Assembly (NCBI GenBank): GCA_964035575.1
Contig: OZ037859.1
Location: forward strand, 1,054,001 to 1,118,000
Reading direction: 5' to 3'
Length of the DNA stretch: 64,000 nt
Source: Rhynchopus sp. YZ270_cl-10
Lineage: Eukaryota; Euglenozoa; Diplonemea; Diplonemida; Diplonemidae
Shown here: positions 19,917-31,055 of the stretch, in pieces
How positions within the stretch are numbered: the first letter of the stretch is position 1
Layout of the letters: each line of letters starts with the position of its first letter
Position numbers and translations under genes: made by a program
Notes under the pieces: generated by a model
Database searches by the model: none
Seen by the model: only the letters and a program-made list of their open reading frames with translations
Told to the model about the DNA's origin: nothing

Positions 19917-22900
19917 ATGTCGTCTGCTCCAGGTCCTGGCCAGCGGCAGATGCTTTCACGCGACATGTTTGGCACCAGCGAGCCGGAACCGGGTTCATCC
20001 GTTAACCCGGGCTGGATTGGGGCGGGCTGGCCTGGATCTGCAAAGGGACGTCCGTATCACGATGGGGACCATGGGGGTGGTATGGGGAAAGGGCGAAAAG
20101 GGGACGACAGAGGTTCGCAGTACCAACAGTACGAACAGCCACAGCAATCCCAGGCTGCCCAAGGCCATAAGAAACAGCCGAAGAAGGTGATGAAGTTGGC
20201 GGCAGAGGTGGAGCCTAAGAAAGAGAAGCAGCAGCCGACACAGCCGACGCAGCCCGCGCCTCCCACACCTACAGCGCAGCAGCAGCAGCAACAACAACAC
20301 CAACAGCAGCAACAGCATCAACAACAACAATTGCAACAGCAACTGCAACTGCAGCAACAACAGCAACAGCAGCAGCAGCATGCTCTGCAGCACCAGGCAG
20401 GTGAGGCGGATAAGGCAAAGCCAGTCGTGGCCACTCCCGTAGTGTCGCAAGCAGTGACCCCTGCTGCGCCCGCAGTGAATTACCTGAACCAAGCCGGTGC
20501 CAACGCCCACCAGCAGATGATGATGTACAACCCCCTCCTCTTCGGCGGCCAAGCCGGCAAGGGCATGCCCACACAGCAGCTCACCATGCAGCAGCAGCAG
20601 CAGTTCCAGCAAATGATGCTCCAGCAGTACCAGTCACAGCCGCAGCTGCACCACCACCATCACCACCACCACCAGTCCCAACACCACCACCAGCACCACC
20701 AGCACCATCATCACCAACACCAACATCACCACCACCACCACCACCATTTGACACATCCCCACGCTTCAGTCAAGCCCGGCACCGTCCCGCAGGGTGCTGG
20801 ACTGCATTATGCGCTTCAACCACAACGAGCGCTTCCTGTGGGGAGCAGCAGCAATAGCAGCCATGCGCACAGCGCTGCGGCGAGCACAGGGGACAGCAGC
20901 AGTCATAGCAATGCGAACAGCAGTCAGGGGAAGACACCGCCGCAGGCTGAGCCTGCTGCGAAGCCTGCGAAGAAGAAGAAGAAGAAGGCGAAGGCGGACA
21001 AGACTGCTCCTGAGGAGGAGGAGCGGCCGGGTAGCGGCAGCATTAGTGGCCACACTTTGGACACGGACCTATCTGAGGAGCGTTCCTGTGGGAGCGGCGA
21101 GCCTGCGGACACCACGGAGGACGCGAACGGCAAGCGCCGTGCCGCAGGTGGGACGGCAACAGGGACGGCGGCGTCCGCAGCTACAGCGACAGGCCCCCTT
21201 TCCCCTGCAGCCAACGTATCTGCAGCCGCCGCTGCCGCAGCAGCAGCAGCAGGTGCCGCAGCAGTCCTCATGGCACCCCCTCCCCTCCCCGAGCCCTCCC
21301 CCTCAGACTCGCTCCTCCTTGGCACCATGAACAAAGGCCAGCAGGAGGTCCTCCTCAACATGAGTGTCAGCTACTGTGAGTCGCACGAGCTGGAAATGAA
21401 CATGATGAACTTCCTGCGAGGCGTCACACCCAAGCTGAAGCTGTCGGTACCAAAGGGGCGGGAGGTATGATACATACAAGCACGACCTATTTTGTCACTC
21501 TCTACAAAAAAAAACGAACATCTGCACCTTTCACACCATCTTTTTTGTTGATTCAGGCCTCTCCCTTACCACAGAGGCTGCACTTTTTAACCTTCATTGC
21601 ATAACACATACAACAACAACCTACAGGGACTGGAAGAACCGTCGTATCGATTACGTGACTTATGGCGGTTTTATGACTGCCCAGCGGGGATGTGCATTCC
21701 GATGAAAAGTGAAAACGCACAAACGGGGAAGAATGTGACCGAGGAGAACTTTTTTATGCCGCATTTGAGTGGCTTTCAACTGTTCAAAGAGAAGCATTCA
21801 CCAGGGGAGGCACCGCTGGCAGAGTGGTACAGCAAGGAGAGCCCCGACGCACGAATAGGCCTCTGGGAGGCAGTCGAAGAGCTCGCCTCGCTGCCTGCCT
21901 ACTCCATGCTGCATTCAGCACGGAACACCACACTCTCGCACCACAGCTGGTATGGCCCCTTTTATTACCTTCCCCTCAAGGCCCGGCCGTTGACTGCGCT
22001 GCCTTGGTGGGAAGGCGGCGCAGAAGAACCGCACTCCAGGGGGAGGAAGGCCCACTTTCCTTCTGAAGATGGCGTGGATTGGGGAGCGGAGGGGGACAAA
22101 AGGAGTTTCTTTGATTCGGGAGCGATAACAGAACAGTGTCAGTACGTTCACTTTACTTTGTTCCTGACCCATCTTATATTTTGCTAGGGTTAGGCTGCCG
22201 TATTGGTGATAATGACCATCAACACAAAACAACCCACCTCACACACAGGTACGCTGTGTCCTGGAGCCCCATACTCTGTGTAAACTCTAGCCGTCTTGCT
22301 GGGTCCATAATAACGTACCATTTCCTGCGTCCGGCAGCGCCCTGTCAAAACCGTTGGAACCGTGACCTCTACGGGTGGTCAAAGTTTTGGTATGCCTGCC
22401 TCCAATATGCACAATTTTTTTTCCGCCCAACTTTTGTTGACTATTTTTTAGGTTCAATCTTACGCTTTTTTCGCTATCCTCATTTCCTTTATCACCCCCC
22501 CTCCACAGGAGCATGTCCAGTGCGAATCTGCGTGAAATGACTCGCGGTGTGTGGTGCCCGCCTCCAAAGGTTGCGACACCTACTTCGCCGTCGTCTCCTG
22601 TTAGCGAAGATGCGAAGGTATTTTGGCAAATATATTTTCAGACACACACTCTTTCTCTCTCTCTCTCTCTGTTTCTCTTTGCGACTTCCCATCTGCACCA
22701 TTTGAACTCATCTCACAGCTCAGTGGCGAAGCAGCAGCCTCTGTTGCAGCAGTGCTGGCTGCGGCAGCGACATCGACGTTGAATGTTGATGCAAGACCTT
22801 TCGTGTCGGTGACGGAGTCGCCAGACTCGCCTTCTCTATCGCCAGCATCGAACGCCGTCCCTGCACCCACCACACCCGCTTCTCCCACTACACCTGCAGA

Positions 22901-23650
22901 CAGACCCATCGACTTCGAGAGCGACACCTTCACCTTCCCCGACCCCACCGACACAACAGACGACCCAATAACCTGCCCCGTCCCCGAAGCACAGCGCGGC
23001 TTCCTCTTCGACATCCACGGCCCCGCCACCTACTGGCCAGAGGAGGTCTTCGTCCCCCTCTTCGGCTTCCTCCCCTACAAACTCACCCTCAACATGTGGT
23101 TCCTCGGGTCAGAAGCTGCCTTCACACCAAAAGGTGTCCGCTCACACCCCCGCACGGATGAGTACTTCATAGGCCCCCTTGATATGGTGCAGTCCGTGAA
23201 CGATCTGATGGACCATTTGGTATACATGCATTTTTTTTATTTGAGAATTAACATGGAACGCGCATATGGGCAGCTGCCAATATGGGCACCCCCAAAAAAC
23301 AAGATATAGGCAATATGGGCTATGGGCGTTATATGGGCAAAAAAGGCGCCCATATGTATGCCCATATGGGCGCTATGATGTATCCATCTATGAATTAATC
23401 ATCTGAAGGGGGGGTTTTTTTTTTCAAAATCGAGACGACCAAACATAGGTTCATCATAAACCTTTCTTTGATTAAACCTTTGACATTCATTAGCCTTTGG
23501 GCGACTTAGTGTACAGAACCTCGAACAGGTGACTGTCAATACCCCTTTACAAACACACAGAACAAAAGCTACACGCACCACGTTGACTACGACGAATGCG
23601 TTAAACGAATGCCCCAACTGGCGAGTCTGCAGATGCCCCCCATGCGATGA
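19917..23650 (+). CDS. DUF789-domain protein, six exons, 967 aa
   Basis: Exons 19917-21464, 21627-22141, 22249-22389, 22509-22617, 22719-23219 and 23561-23650; all junctions are GT-AG and keep frame. The N-terminal half is disordered: Gln-rich (about 115-165), His-rich (about 235-275), a Lys run (about 348-355) and an Ala run (about 430-445). From about residue 495 it matches the DUF789 family best known from plants: MNFLRGVTPKLKLSVPKG (family: RFLxxxTPxVxAxxxPK), then YRLRDLWRFYDCPAGMCIP, FFMPHLSGFQLF, WEAVEELASL, YAVSWSPIL followed by ITYHFLRPA, and FVPLFGFLPYKLTLNMWF, ending in YTHHVDYDECVKRMPQLA. The molecular role of DUF789 is unknown. Exon 6 is the least certain; it fits in frame and resembles the family end. 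Intron 5 holds a family B hairpin and ATATGGGC repeats. Confidence 0.82.
23270..23385. repeat. ATATGGGC / GCCCATAT inverted clusters in intron 5
   Basis: At least six ATATGGGC or GCCCATAT units in about 110 bases, in both orientations, able to fold into hairpins. Confined to the last intron of the DUF789 gene. Confidence 0.65.
23485..23545 (+). repeat. Family B hairpin element in intron 5
   Basis: AGCCTTTGGGCGACTTAGTG, then TACAGA, a small CCT/AGG hairpin, then TGACTGTCAATACC. The outer GAC/GTC pairing is kept although the hairpin differs from other copies. Confidence 0.7.
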
Positions 23651-23904
23651 TAACGGGAAAAAAATACAAAACAAAACAAAACCGGTTGCTCCACGCACCC
23701 CAAACGAAGGGTTTTTCTGAAGGACTTAAAAGGGAACAGAAAGGGAGAGTTCTACCCTCATTGTTTCAGTCCTGTGGTCTGCTGCTTAGAACAGCATTGA
23801 AGGTGTGTGGGGAATATGGGGGTACAAAGGGGACCAAGGGAAGGAACGCATTCTCAAAGGTGTTCGTGTAACATACCCTAAGAACGTACCCTGGGGGGGG
23901 AAGC

Positions 23905-24049
23905 TAGGTTGTATTATACGTGCTCGGCCCCGACCGAATACCGTATTATTCGTATTGTACGATTACCGCATTTTACGGTATTATACGGTGCTGCTGGGGA
24001 CTGAATACCGTATAATTAATTATACGAATTATTCGAATGTTACAACCTA
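23905..24049. repeat. 145-bp element with TAGGTTGTA ends
   Basis: Ends TAGGTTGTA and TACAACCTA are inverted. The interior is a patchwork of CGTATTA, ATTCGTAT and CCGTATA-type words in both orientations, so it can fold extensively. Possible MITE. Confidence 0.5.
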
Positions 24050-24339
24050 AGGGGGAGGGAGGGGGTGTGCAGGTGTGAAAGACCCCATCGGTGTTACCTC
24101 TTCTTGCTTCATTTGGCCCCGCTTGGGATATCTTTCACCCTCACTTTTTTTTGTTTTTTTCTTTTGGTGATGCTGCCCTGTAAGGGCCTTTTTGATCTTC
24201 GGCGTTTGTTTCCTCTTTTTTTTTTCTCGTTCGTGCTCAAAAAAGCTATCCGCACTTTATCCAGCCAGTTTTGCCCCCAAAAGAAAAGGAAAAAAGAAAA
24301 GGAAAGGAAAAAGATAAAGTAGTTAGTGATTGTCAACAA

Positions 24340-24410
24340 AAAAGCCTTCGGGCGACATTGTGTACAGAACTTGCTCTGACAGGGGATTGTCGGACCCCAA
24401 AAAAAAAAAG
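24340..24410 (+). repeat. Family B hairpin element
   Basis: AAGCCTTCGGGCGACATTGT, then GTACAGAAC, a weak hairpin (CTTGC/ACAGG), then GGATTGTCGG and an A run. Directly upstream, TAGTGATTGTCAACAAAA looks like the tail of a second, truncated copy. Confidence 0.75.
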
Positions 24411-24862
24411 AAAATAGTGGAGTTCATCCTCGGGTGTCTACACTAATACAAACCAAGTTTTCAAGAAAAGAAAAGAAAAATAGTGGAGCTCAGGCTTATT
24501 CCTAAATTTGAATGTTCTTTCCTGGATTTTCAAAAAAAAGTATGCGTCCTGTTTATTTGCACGTTTTTCTTGAAAATTCTCGGAAAATTTCCAACAGGAA
24601 TAATCCTTGATGGAGCTCATCTTTTTGGAGGCTACGCTGATTCAACCAAATTTTTCAAAAAAAAAAAAAACAAAGAAGAGGCAGAAAGGTTAATCTGATG
24701 TGTTTTTCTTCCTCTGCGTTCACCAAATTCCCTGCCCACCTTGCAAAAAAAACCCCCCCTTAGTGGAGCACACTCTAGGGTGTCTAAACTAATACAACCA
24801 AGTTTTCAAAAAAAAACCCAACAATTGTATGTGTTGCTTCCCCCCATTTATTTCGTCAACTA

Positions 24863-24905
24863 TTGAAGCACAGTAAGGTTCAGGTTCACTTGATTTTTTT
24901 TTTTA
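24863..24905 (+). repeat. Family A hairpin element, diverged
   Basis: TGAAGCACAGTAAGGTTCA, then GGTTCACTTGA and a T run. The stem arms are TGAA and TTCA rather than CTAAGC/GCTTAG. Confidence 0.55.
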
Positions 24906-25067
24906 GAATATAAAAGCTCTCTCCGCTCCCCGCTTCTTCTCTCCCCTCCTGTAGATCCTTGCAGTTGATTCAGGACACATGGAGAAGGTGTCACGGATGA
25001 GGAGCTGATAATTGATTTTCATGATGTACCTCAAGGATACATTTTTCAAATTCCCCCCTGAATGTAT

Positions 25068-25111
25068 ACTAAGCACAAGAGGCTTAGGGTCATCTTATAA
25101 ACTATTTTTTC
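25068..25111 (+). repeat. Family A hairpin element
   Basis: CTAAGC, loop ACAAGAG, GCTTAG, then GGTCATCTTATAAAC and a T run. Perfect 6-bp stem. Confidence 0.8.
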
Positions 25112-25388
25112 CCCCAGCATTGACAAGAGGAAATAGAAGCGACGGAAAAATAAAACCACCATTGTATCTGTTGATGCTATGGGTATTTGGAAGGATGTGT
25201 GATAACAGGTATGGGTGATTACTAACGGAATATTGTAGCCCGGGTGTTTTTTTACGTTACAGCATACGAGCTGTATAAGGGGGAATTTCTTTTTCTTTTT
25301 TTCTGGTATTGATATCCCAGCCTTTTTTTTTCTCCACCCTAACCACAACTGCTATGCCTCTAGTGGCAATGAGTTTTTTTTTTTTTCA

Positions 25389-25442
25389 AGGTGACTAAAC
25401 ATGTGAGGCTTAGGTTCATCTTATAAACTTTTTTTTTTTTTT
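25389..25442 (+). repeat. Family A hairpin element
   Basis: AAGGTGACTAAACATGTGAG, then GCTTAGG and TTCATCTTATAAAC, followed by a long T run. Confidence 0.8.
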
Positions 25443-25881
25443 GGTTTCCGTTTTTCCTTTGTTACCGGAAAGATGGAACACTGCGTGCTTTTATTGAAAC
25501 TGTTTCCAAAAAAAAAATATGCAAAACAGGATTCTTCCCTCACAACCTCAATTTGAAGAAACAACAAACAACAAAAAAAAAAAAGGAACACAGCCACACA
25601 AAACTAAAAAAAAAAAAAAAACACAAACAGCACAGCAGTATTAACCCCCCTCTCCCCCAACACCACCCCCCCCCCCCCCCCCGCCCAACAAAGGAACCGC
25701 AAAAGGCAACGAATTTTCCCTCCAAAAGCCCCACATTTTTTCTCTCTTTCTCTCTCTACAATTCTTCCAAAAGTTACTGTCAAAATTAGTACCGCAATGA
25801 AATCGAATCCTATTCAGAGGGGTTTCATTACCGAGCACATGGTCTTGATGCCATATCTTGACCTTCACAACCCACTATGAT

Positions 25882-26016
25882 GGTGCTATACGAGGGGGCG
25901 GAGTTTCACAACGTTTCGCAACTTTTTACAACTTTTTACACCCAACATTGTGAAAAGTTGTGAATGAAAAAAAGGATTTGAAATTTTGTGAAACCCCCCG
26001 CCTCCCCGTATACCAC
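25882..26016. mobile_element. 135-bp MITE with target duplication
   Basis: Ends GGTGCTATACG and CGTATACCAC are imperfect inverted repeats that continue inward through a GGCGG and GTTTCACAA block on both sides. The flanks TATGAT (25876-25881 and 26017-26022) are a direct duplication; reading CAC with them gives up to 9 bp. Interior: CAACTTTTTACAACTTTT-like repeats. Non-coding. It lies 130 bp before the GTPase gene. Confidence 0.75.
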
Positions 26017-26147
26017 TATGATTCGCCTATCAATTCACTATGAGCACGATGCTCTTGATACCACCATAACCTATTGACCTTCCACGCAATACCCACCTTA
26101 CAACTCCTCTACCCTCAAAGCCTCACCTCCCCTTCCTCCCCTACCCA

Positions 26148-27869
26148 ATGGGAAGTTGTTGCAGCAAAGATGACAAAAAGAAGGGTGAAGAACGCGATGC
26201 AGCGTTAAACCCTCATGGTGAAAGCACTGCCCAGAGACGCGGGAGCACCACCCGGGCAGATGAATTGAGAGCACTCCCCCCTGGCGAGGCGAATGCCCCC
26301 GCTGGCTACCAACCCCCTGCCTTTGGCGATACACATGTCTTTTCGCCTGCCGTGCCAGAGGGTGGTGCTGTTGCAACGTTCAACGATCCTTCCCCTGCAG
26401 AACGATCCTTCCGCTATCAAGTGAAAGACTATGTTTATGTCCGCCCAAAAGGGGTCAGCGCCTTGAAGGATACCCAAACCACGTTGACGGTGCTTTTATT
26501 AGGGGAGACAGGGAGCGGAAAGAGTACGTTAGTGAATGCTATTGTGAACCATGCGTTGGGTGTGGGGTATGACGACAACTTCAGATACCGTGTTGTGAAG
26601 GACAGCAAGGAGCGGGATGAGGCGCAGTCGCAAACCCGCGATGTAGGGGTATACAAGGTGTGGTGTGATGCAATTCAACGCACAATCCGTATTGTGGACA
26701 CCCCAGGCTTTGGAGACACCGGTGGAATGCAGCAGGACGAAGAAAACACTGTTCTCATCAAAAACGCGATAGAACGGGAGCGTGAAATCCACGCGGTCTG
26801 CTTCGTGGCAGCAGCGACGCGACCTCGCCTGACACACACCCAACAATACGTCATTTCGAGGGTGTTGGGCTCCTTTGGAAGGGACGCTGCGGAAGGTGTC
26901 TTTGTGCTTGCAACCTTTGCAGATGGAAAGCGTGCGCCAGTGTTAGATGCTTTTTCAGCTGACTCAACGTTTCCCTTCAAAGAAGAACGCTGCTTCCATT
27001 TCAACAACTCCGCCCTATACGCAACAGGAAGCGACCGAACCGCATTCACCCGCGGATTTTGGGAGCTTGGCCGCGAAAGTATGCTAAAATTCTTCAAAGC
27101 TCTCGCAGTAGTAGCACCATTTGAGCTGCAAAACACCATCGATGTGATCGCAACACAACGCAGACTCGAAGGTTACGTCAAAGGATTGACACCACAGGTT
27201 ACTGTAGGCATCTCTAAGGCAACCAATTTAACTGCAATCCTTGATGACCTAAACAACAAGAAACATGAAATCAACGAAACCGGATATTATACTTATACCG
27301 CCGCAATGCCGAGAGTAGAAAAACAACAAAAAAAGTCTGGAACATACACAACCCAATGCATGAAGTGCTCCTACTCATGCCATGAAGAATGTACACGGCC
27401 TGACCACGACAAACACCTCTGCTGTGTCATGGATGCTGCAGGGAACTGTGTAGTGTGCCCTTCACATTGCCATTTCTCGGATCACCGCAATTTGGACTAT
27501 ATTTTTGTGTGGTATACCGACACTGTGACCAGGGAGTATGATCAGCAGAAATTGGAAAATATGGCGGCAAAGTCGGGCCTTTCGAAGGCAGAAGCGCTTC
27601 GTGCCGAGGTGAACCGTGAGTTGATTGCGCTATGTGCCTCCATAAGAGAGCTTCTGAAGGGCATCAACGCTGCACACTACCGATTGAACGATATGGCCTT
27701 ACGACCATCCGGCATGTCTTTAGATGATTACCTCAGTGTCATGGTAACAGAGGAGAACAGTGCGAGGCAGCACGGCTGGGAGGACAGAGTCTCTGTGCTC
27801 AACGCACTTCGTGGTGTTGCCCCACCCCCTCCACACCTCACCAAGCTTCTTTCGATGCTAAATGAATAG
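26148..27869 (+). CDS. AIG1/GIMAP-like septin-type GTPase, lipid-anchored, 573 aa
   Basis: The start MGSCCSKD is a strong N-myristoylation signal (G2, S6) with two palmitoylatable cysteines (C4, C5), so membrane attachment is likely. Residues about 110-320 form the G domain: G1/P-loop GETGSGKST (119-127), G3 DTPGFGDT (184-191), and a G4-position segment FVLATFADG (252-260) in place of classic N/TKxD, as in several AIG1-like proteins. This motif set is typical of the AIG1/GIMAP/Toc-septin GTPases, which assemble on membranes. After the G domain come a helical stretch, a Cys/His cluster at 404-447 (CMKCSYSCHEEC, then CVVCPSHCHFSDH) that probably binds zinc, and a helical C-terminus. Protist and fish AIG1 proteins often carry a similar Cys-rich insert. 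No introns. Substrate and process unknown. Confidence 0.88.
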   Translation: MGSCCSKDDKKKGEERDAALNPHGESTAQRRGSTTRADELRALPPGEANAPAGYQPPAFGDTHVFSPAVPEGGAVATFNDPSPAERSFRYQVKDYVYVRPKGVSALKDTQTTLTVLLLGETGSGKSTLVNAIVNHALGVGYDDNFRYRVVKDSKERDEAQSQTRDVGVYKVWCDAIQRTIRIVDTPGFGDTGGMQQDEENTVLIKNAIEREREIHAVCFVAAATRPRLTHTQQYVISRVLGSFGRDAAEGVFVLATFADGKRAPVLDAFSADSTFPFKEERCFHFNNSALYATGSDRTAFTRGFWELGRESMLKFFKALAVVAPFELQNTIDVIATQRRLEGYVKGLTPQVTVGISKATNLTAILDDLNNKKHEINETGYYTYTAAMPRVEKQQKKSGTYTTQCMKCSYSCHEECTRPDHDKHLCCVMDAAGNCVVCPSHCHFSDHRNLDYIFVWYTDTVTREYDQQKLENMAAKSGLSKAEALRAEVNRELIALCASIRELLKGINAAHYRLNDMALRPSGMSLDDYLSVMVTEENSARQHGWEDRVSVLNALRGVAPPPPHLTKLLSMLNE

Positions 27870-28492
27870 AATGGGCAACGGGGCGATGTATTTTTTGGTG
27901 CTATGATGGGCGGGTCCACCCCAGTGTTGGTTCGTACGATAAAAGAAGCTCCCCGTTGAGGGAGTAAAAAAGGGGGGAAAGGGGAGGTGTGATTTGTGTC
28001 TTGGGAACTAGAAACAAAAAAAACGCCCCGTTCCGTTGGTGTGTCGGCTCGTAGTGGGGTTGACAGTTAGTTTGCACCTTCAATTTTAGTTTTTTATTTT
28101 TATAAATGATGTATGCTGGAAGGGCGTTCATCTGCCAAAAAAAAAAAAAAAAAGCGACTTTCCAGAGTTGAGGACGACCTCCGTCTATATCTTTTAAGTA
28201 CAATAGCCTTCGGGCGACATTGAGTACAGATCCTGCACTAGCAGGTGATTGTCGACACAACAAAAAATGTTGATTCTGCTTGCAGAAGTCCAAAAGAAAA
28301 GTCGAGGGGCGGAATATATTATTTAACGCACCCACATCCGGTTCCCCCCGACTTGCTCTGAAATTAGAAAAGCCGTTTTTTTTTTCCTCCCCCCATTTTT
28401 TTTTTTTGAGAGAGAAAATTTGATATCTGCAGGAGGCAAGGCACAATTCAATTCTACCCCAGTTTTTCTCTTCTTTTTGCTACCTGGCTTCC
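27870..28492. other. Spacer downstream of the GTPase gene
   Basis: No gene. One family B hairpin (28203-28267); otherwise A/T and pyrimidine runs. Confidence 0.5.
28203..28267 (+). repeat. Family B hairpin element, full-length reference copy
   Basis: TAGCCTTCGGGCGACATTGA, then GTACAGAT, the hairpin CCTGC-ACTA-GCAGG, then TGATTGTCGACACAAC and an A run. The outer arms CGACA and TGTCG can also pair, enclosing the inner hairpin. Confidence 0.85.
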
Positions 28493-28496
28493 ATAT

Positions 28497-29543
28497 GGGA
28501 GCGTCCGCGAAAGACCCCCCCCTAAAGCTAACATCCATGCTTATTGGTATTTCACTAATTAAAATTTTGGTATTTTATAAGATTTTTTTTTACAATGAAC
28601 TCAGAGTTAAGTTTCTGAGCTCATTAAAAAAAAAATCGGTGAAAAATTCCGAGTAGGTATTAATTTAGATAGGAAAAGCTATGTCAACAGCTATGTGTCC
28701 CCTTATTTTACCTGTAAATACTAAGGATATACAAGGAAATCCTCACAAACACCCATATAACCACCCATAGAACAACACAACAGGGGGAAATGTAATCAGC
28801 AGCCAAAGCATTCGCTCAGGAGCTGAAAACCCGGCCTTTCCGAGGCCTAAAAAACTTCGCCGAGCTGCAGGTGTATGCAGGGGTCCACTGGCAGGGGGGC
28901 AAAGGGTGGGGCGCGAGGAGCTGGATGCGCGAGGTGTGTAGCTCGAAGCATATGTCCCTCCATATGCAGAAGACAACCACCAGGAGAAAAGGGGTGTCCG
29001 CCGTTTACTACTCCTGTAGTTGCATCAGCGACACCCTCAGGACAGTGACAGCGAGACGGAGGAGGAAGAGGAGGAACAGGCGGACAATTGTCTGTAACTC
29101 TTGGAGAGACTCATCACGGAGGTCAATAGGGTCACTCAAAAAAGGGGGTTTTCTGCGAGAAAGTCGACGTCGCCGCAGACGACCCGGAGCGTGAAGCTCT
29201 TTCGCGCTCCATTTAGAGTGTTCGGAGGGGGCGACAAGCCTCCACCCCCCTTTCCTCCCCCCCCTTTTTGATAATGGGTTTAGAGACAGATATTAGTGAA
29301 TTCCTTCCTATATCCTTAGTATTTACAGGTAAAATAAGGGGACACATAGCTGCTGACATAGCTTTTCCTATCTAAATTAATACCTACTCGGAATTTTTCA
29401 CCGATTTTTTTTTTAATGAACTCAGAAACTTAACTCTGAGTTCATTGTAAAAAAAAATCTTATAAAATACCAAAATTTTAATTAGTGAAATACCAATAAG
29501 CATGGATGTTAGCTTTAGGGGGGGGTCTTTCGCGGACGCTCCC
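28497..29543. mobile_element. 1.05-kb element with about 247-bp terminal inverted repeats
   Basis: The left arm (28497-28744) and right arm (29296-29543) are near-perfect inverted copies starting GGGAGCGTCCGCGAAAGAC. ATAT flanks both ends (28493-28496, 29544-29547), a possible 4-bp target duplication, although ATAT is itself palindromic. The 550-bp interior is GC-rich with coding-like texture, but no frame is recognisable as a transposase. It is either non-autonomous or has a badly decayed interior. Very similar arms suggest a fairly recent insertion. Superfamily not assignable by eye. Confidence 0.8.
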
Positions 29544-29562
29544 ATATTGAAATAACATATTG

Positions 29563-29638
29563 TTTCGGCCGACATGGAGTACAGATCTTTACGCAGTATT
29601 GGCGAGATGTGTAAAATGATTGTCGACGCAACAAAAAC
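29563..29638 (+). repeat. Family B hairpin element with alternative stem
   Basis: GGCCGACATGGAGTACAGAT, then the stem TTTAC/GTAAA enclosing a 20-base loop, then TGATTGTCGACGCAAC and an A run. The outer CGACA/TGTCG arms are kept, while the inner stem is entirely different from 28203-28267. Confidence 0.8.
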
Positions 29639-29681
29639 ATTAATTTATGTTTGCATGTCAAGAGGTATGCACTGCAAATAG

Positions 29682-29682
<1 letters not shown>

Positions 29683-29757
<75 letters not shown>
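29683..29757. repeat. (TG)n microsatellite
   Basis: Uninterrupted TG dinucleotides, about 37 units, ending directly at the solo retroelement repeat. Confidence 0.95.
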
Positions 29758-30337
<580 letters not shown>

Positions 30338-31055
30338 GGTCTCTTTAGGATAAAATATGGGGGGAAAGGTCTTTTTTGGTTAATAGCGCCGAAAAAACGG
30401 CAGCGAGGTATGTGGTCATGAGGGCGAGACTGGGGAAACACAACACAAAATACTGATGAAGGTGGTGGTGAGATTTCCCCGTAACGTCCTCAACCAACCT
30501 TGCCGAAGCAAGTGGTAAGCAATAACAACAAAAGGGCACGTAGCAATAGAGAAATGGTACGCGCAAAAAAATATATCCATAGCGAAAAAGGGGGAGGGGG
30601 AAAAGACTTTCTTATTCGCGACATATTTTATCCTAGAGACCCCCCTGGCGTAGCAAAGCTACTTAAACAAGTTTACAGTATGGGGGTCTCTTTAGGATAA
30701 AATATGGGGGGAAAGGTCTTTTTTGGTTAATAGCGCCGAAAAAACGGCAGCGAGGTATGTGGTCATGAGGGCGAGACTGGGGAAACACCCGTCGCTCGTG
30801 CCCTGACCTGTGCCCAACTTTGACGCCACACTGAGGTAGCGTTCTCCACGTGAGAAGCATAATCTCCAATACTGTCTCATGACAGAAAACAACTCCGAAC
30901 ACAAAAAATATGGCACGAAAAAACGTAACGTAGGTAAAAAACAGCCCCACGCGAAACACACGCACGAAACATCAAAAACAACAACCTTGACTCGACCATT
31001 CGCACTCCGACGACCAGAAAAAACAAAGCCACACCCTAGAAAATAGAAAAAACAT

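Larger units (their letters stand above)
23651..26147. other. 2.5-kb gene-free region with several small elements
   Basis: No gene supported. It holds a TIR element (23905-24049), a family B hairpin (24340-24410), family A hairpins (24863, 25068, 25389), homopolymer blocks (25600-25690) and a MITE (25882-26016). Confidence 0.6.
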
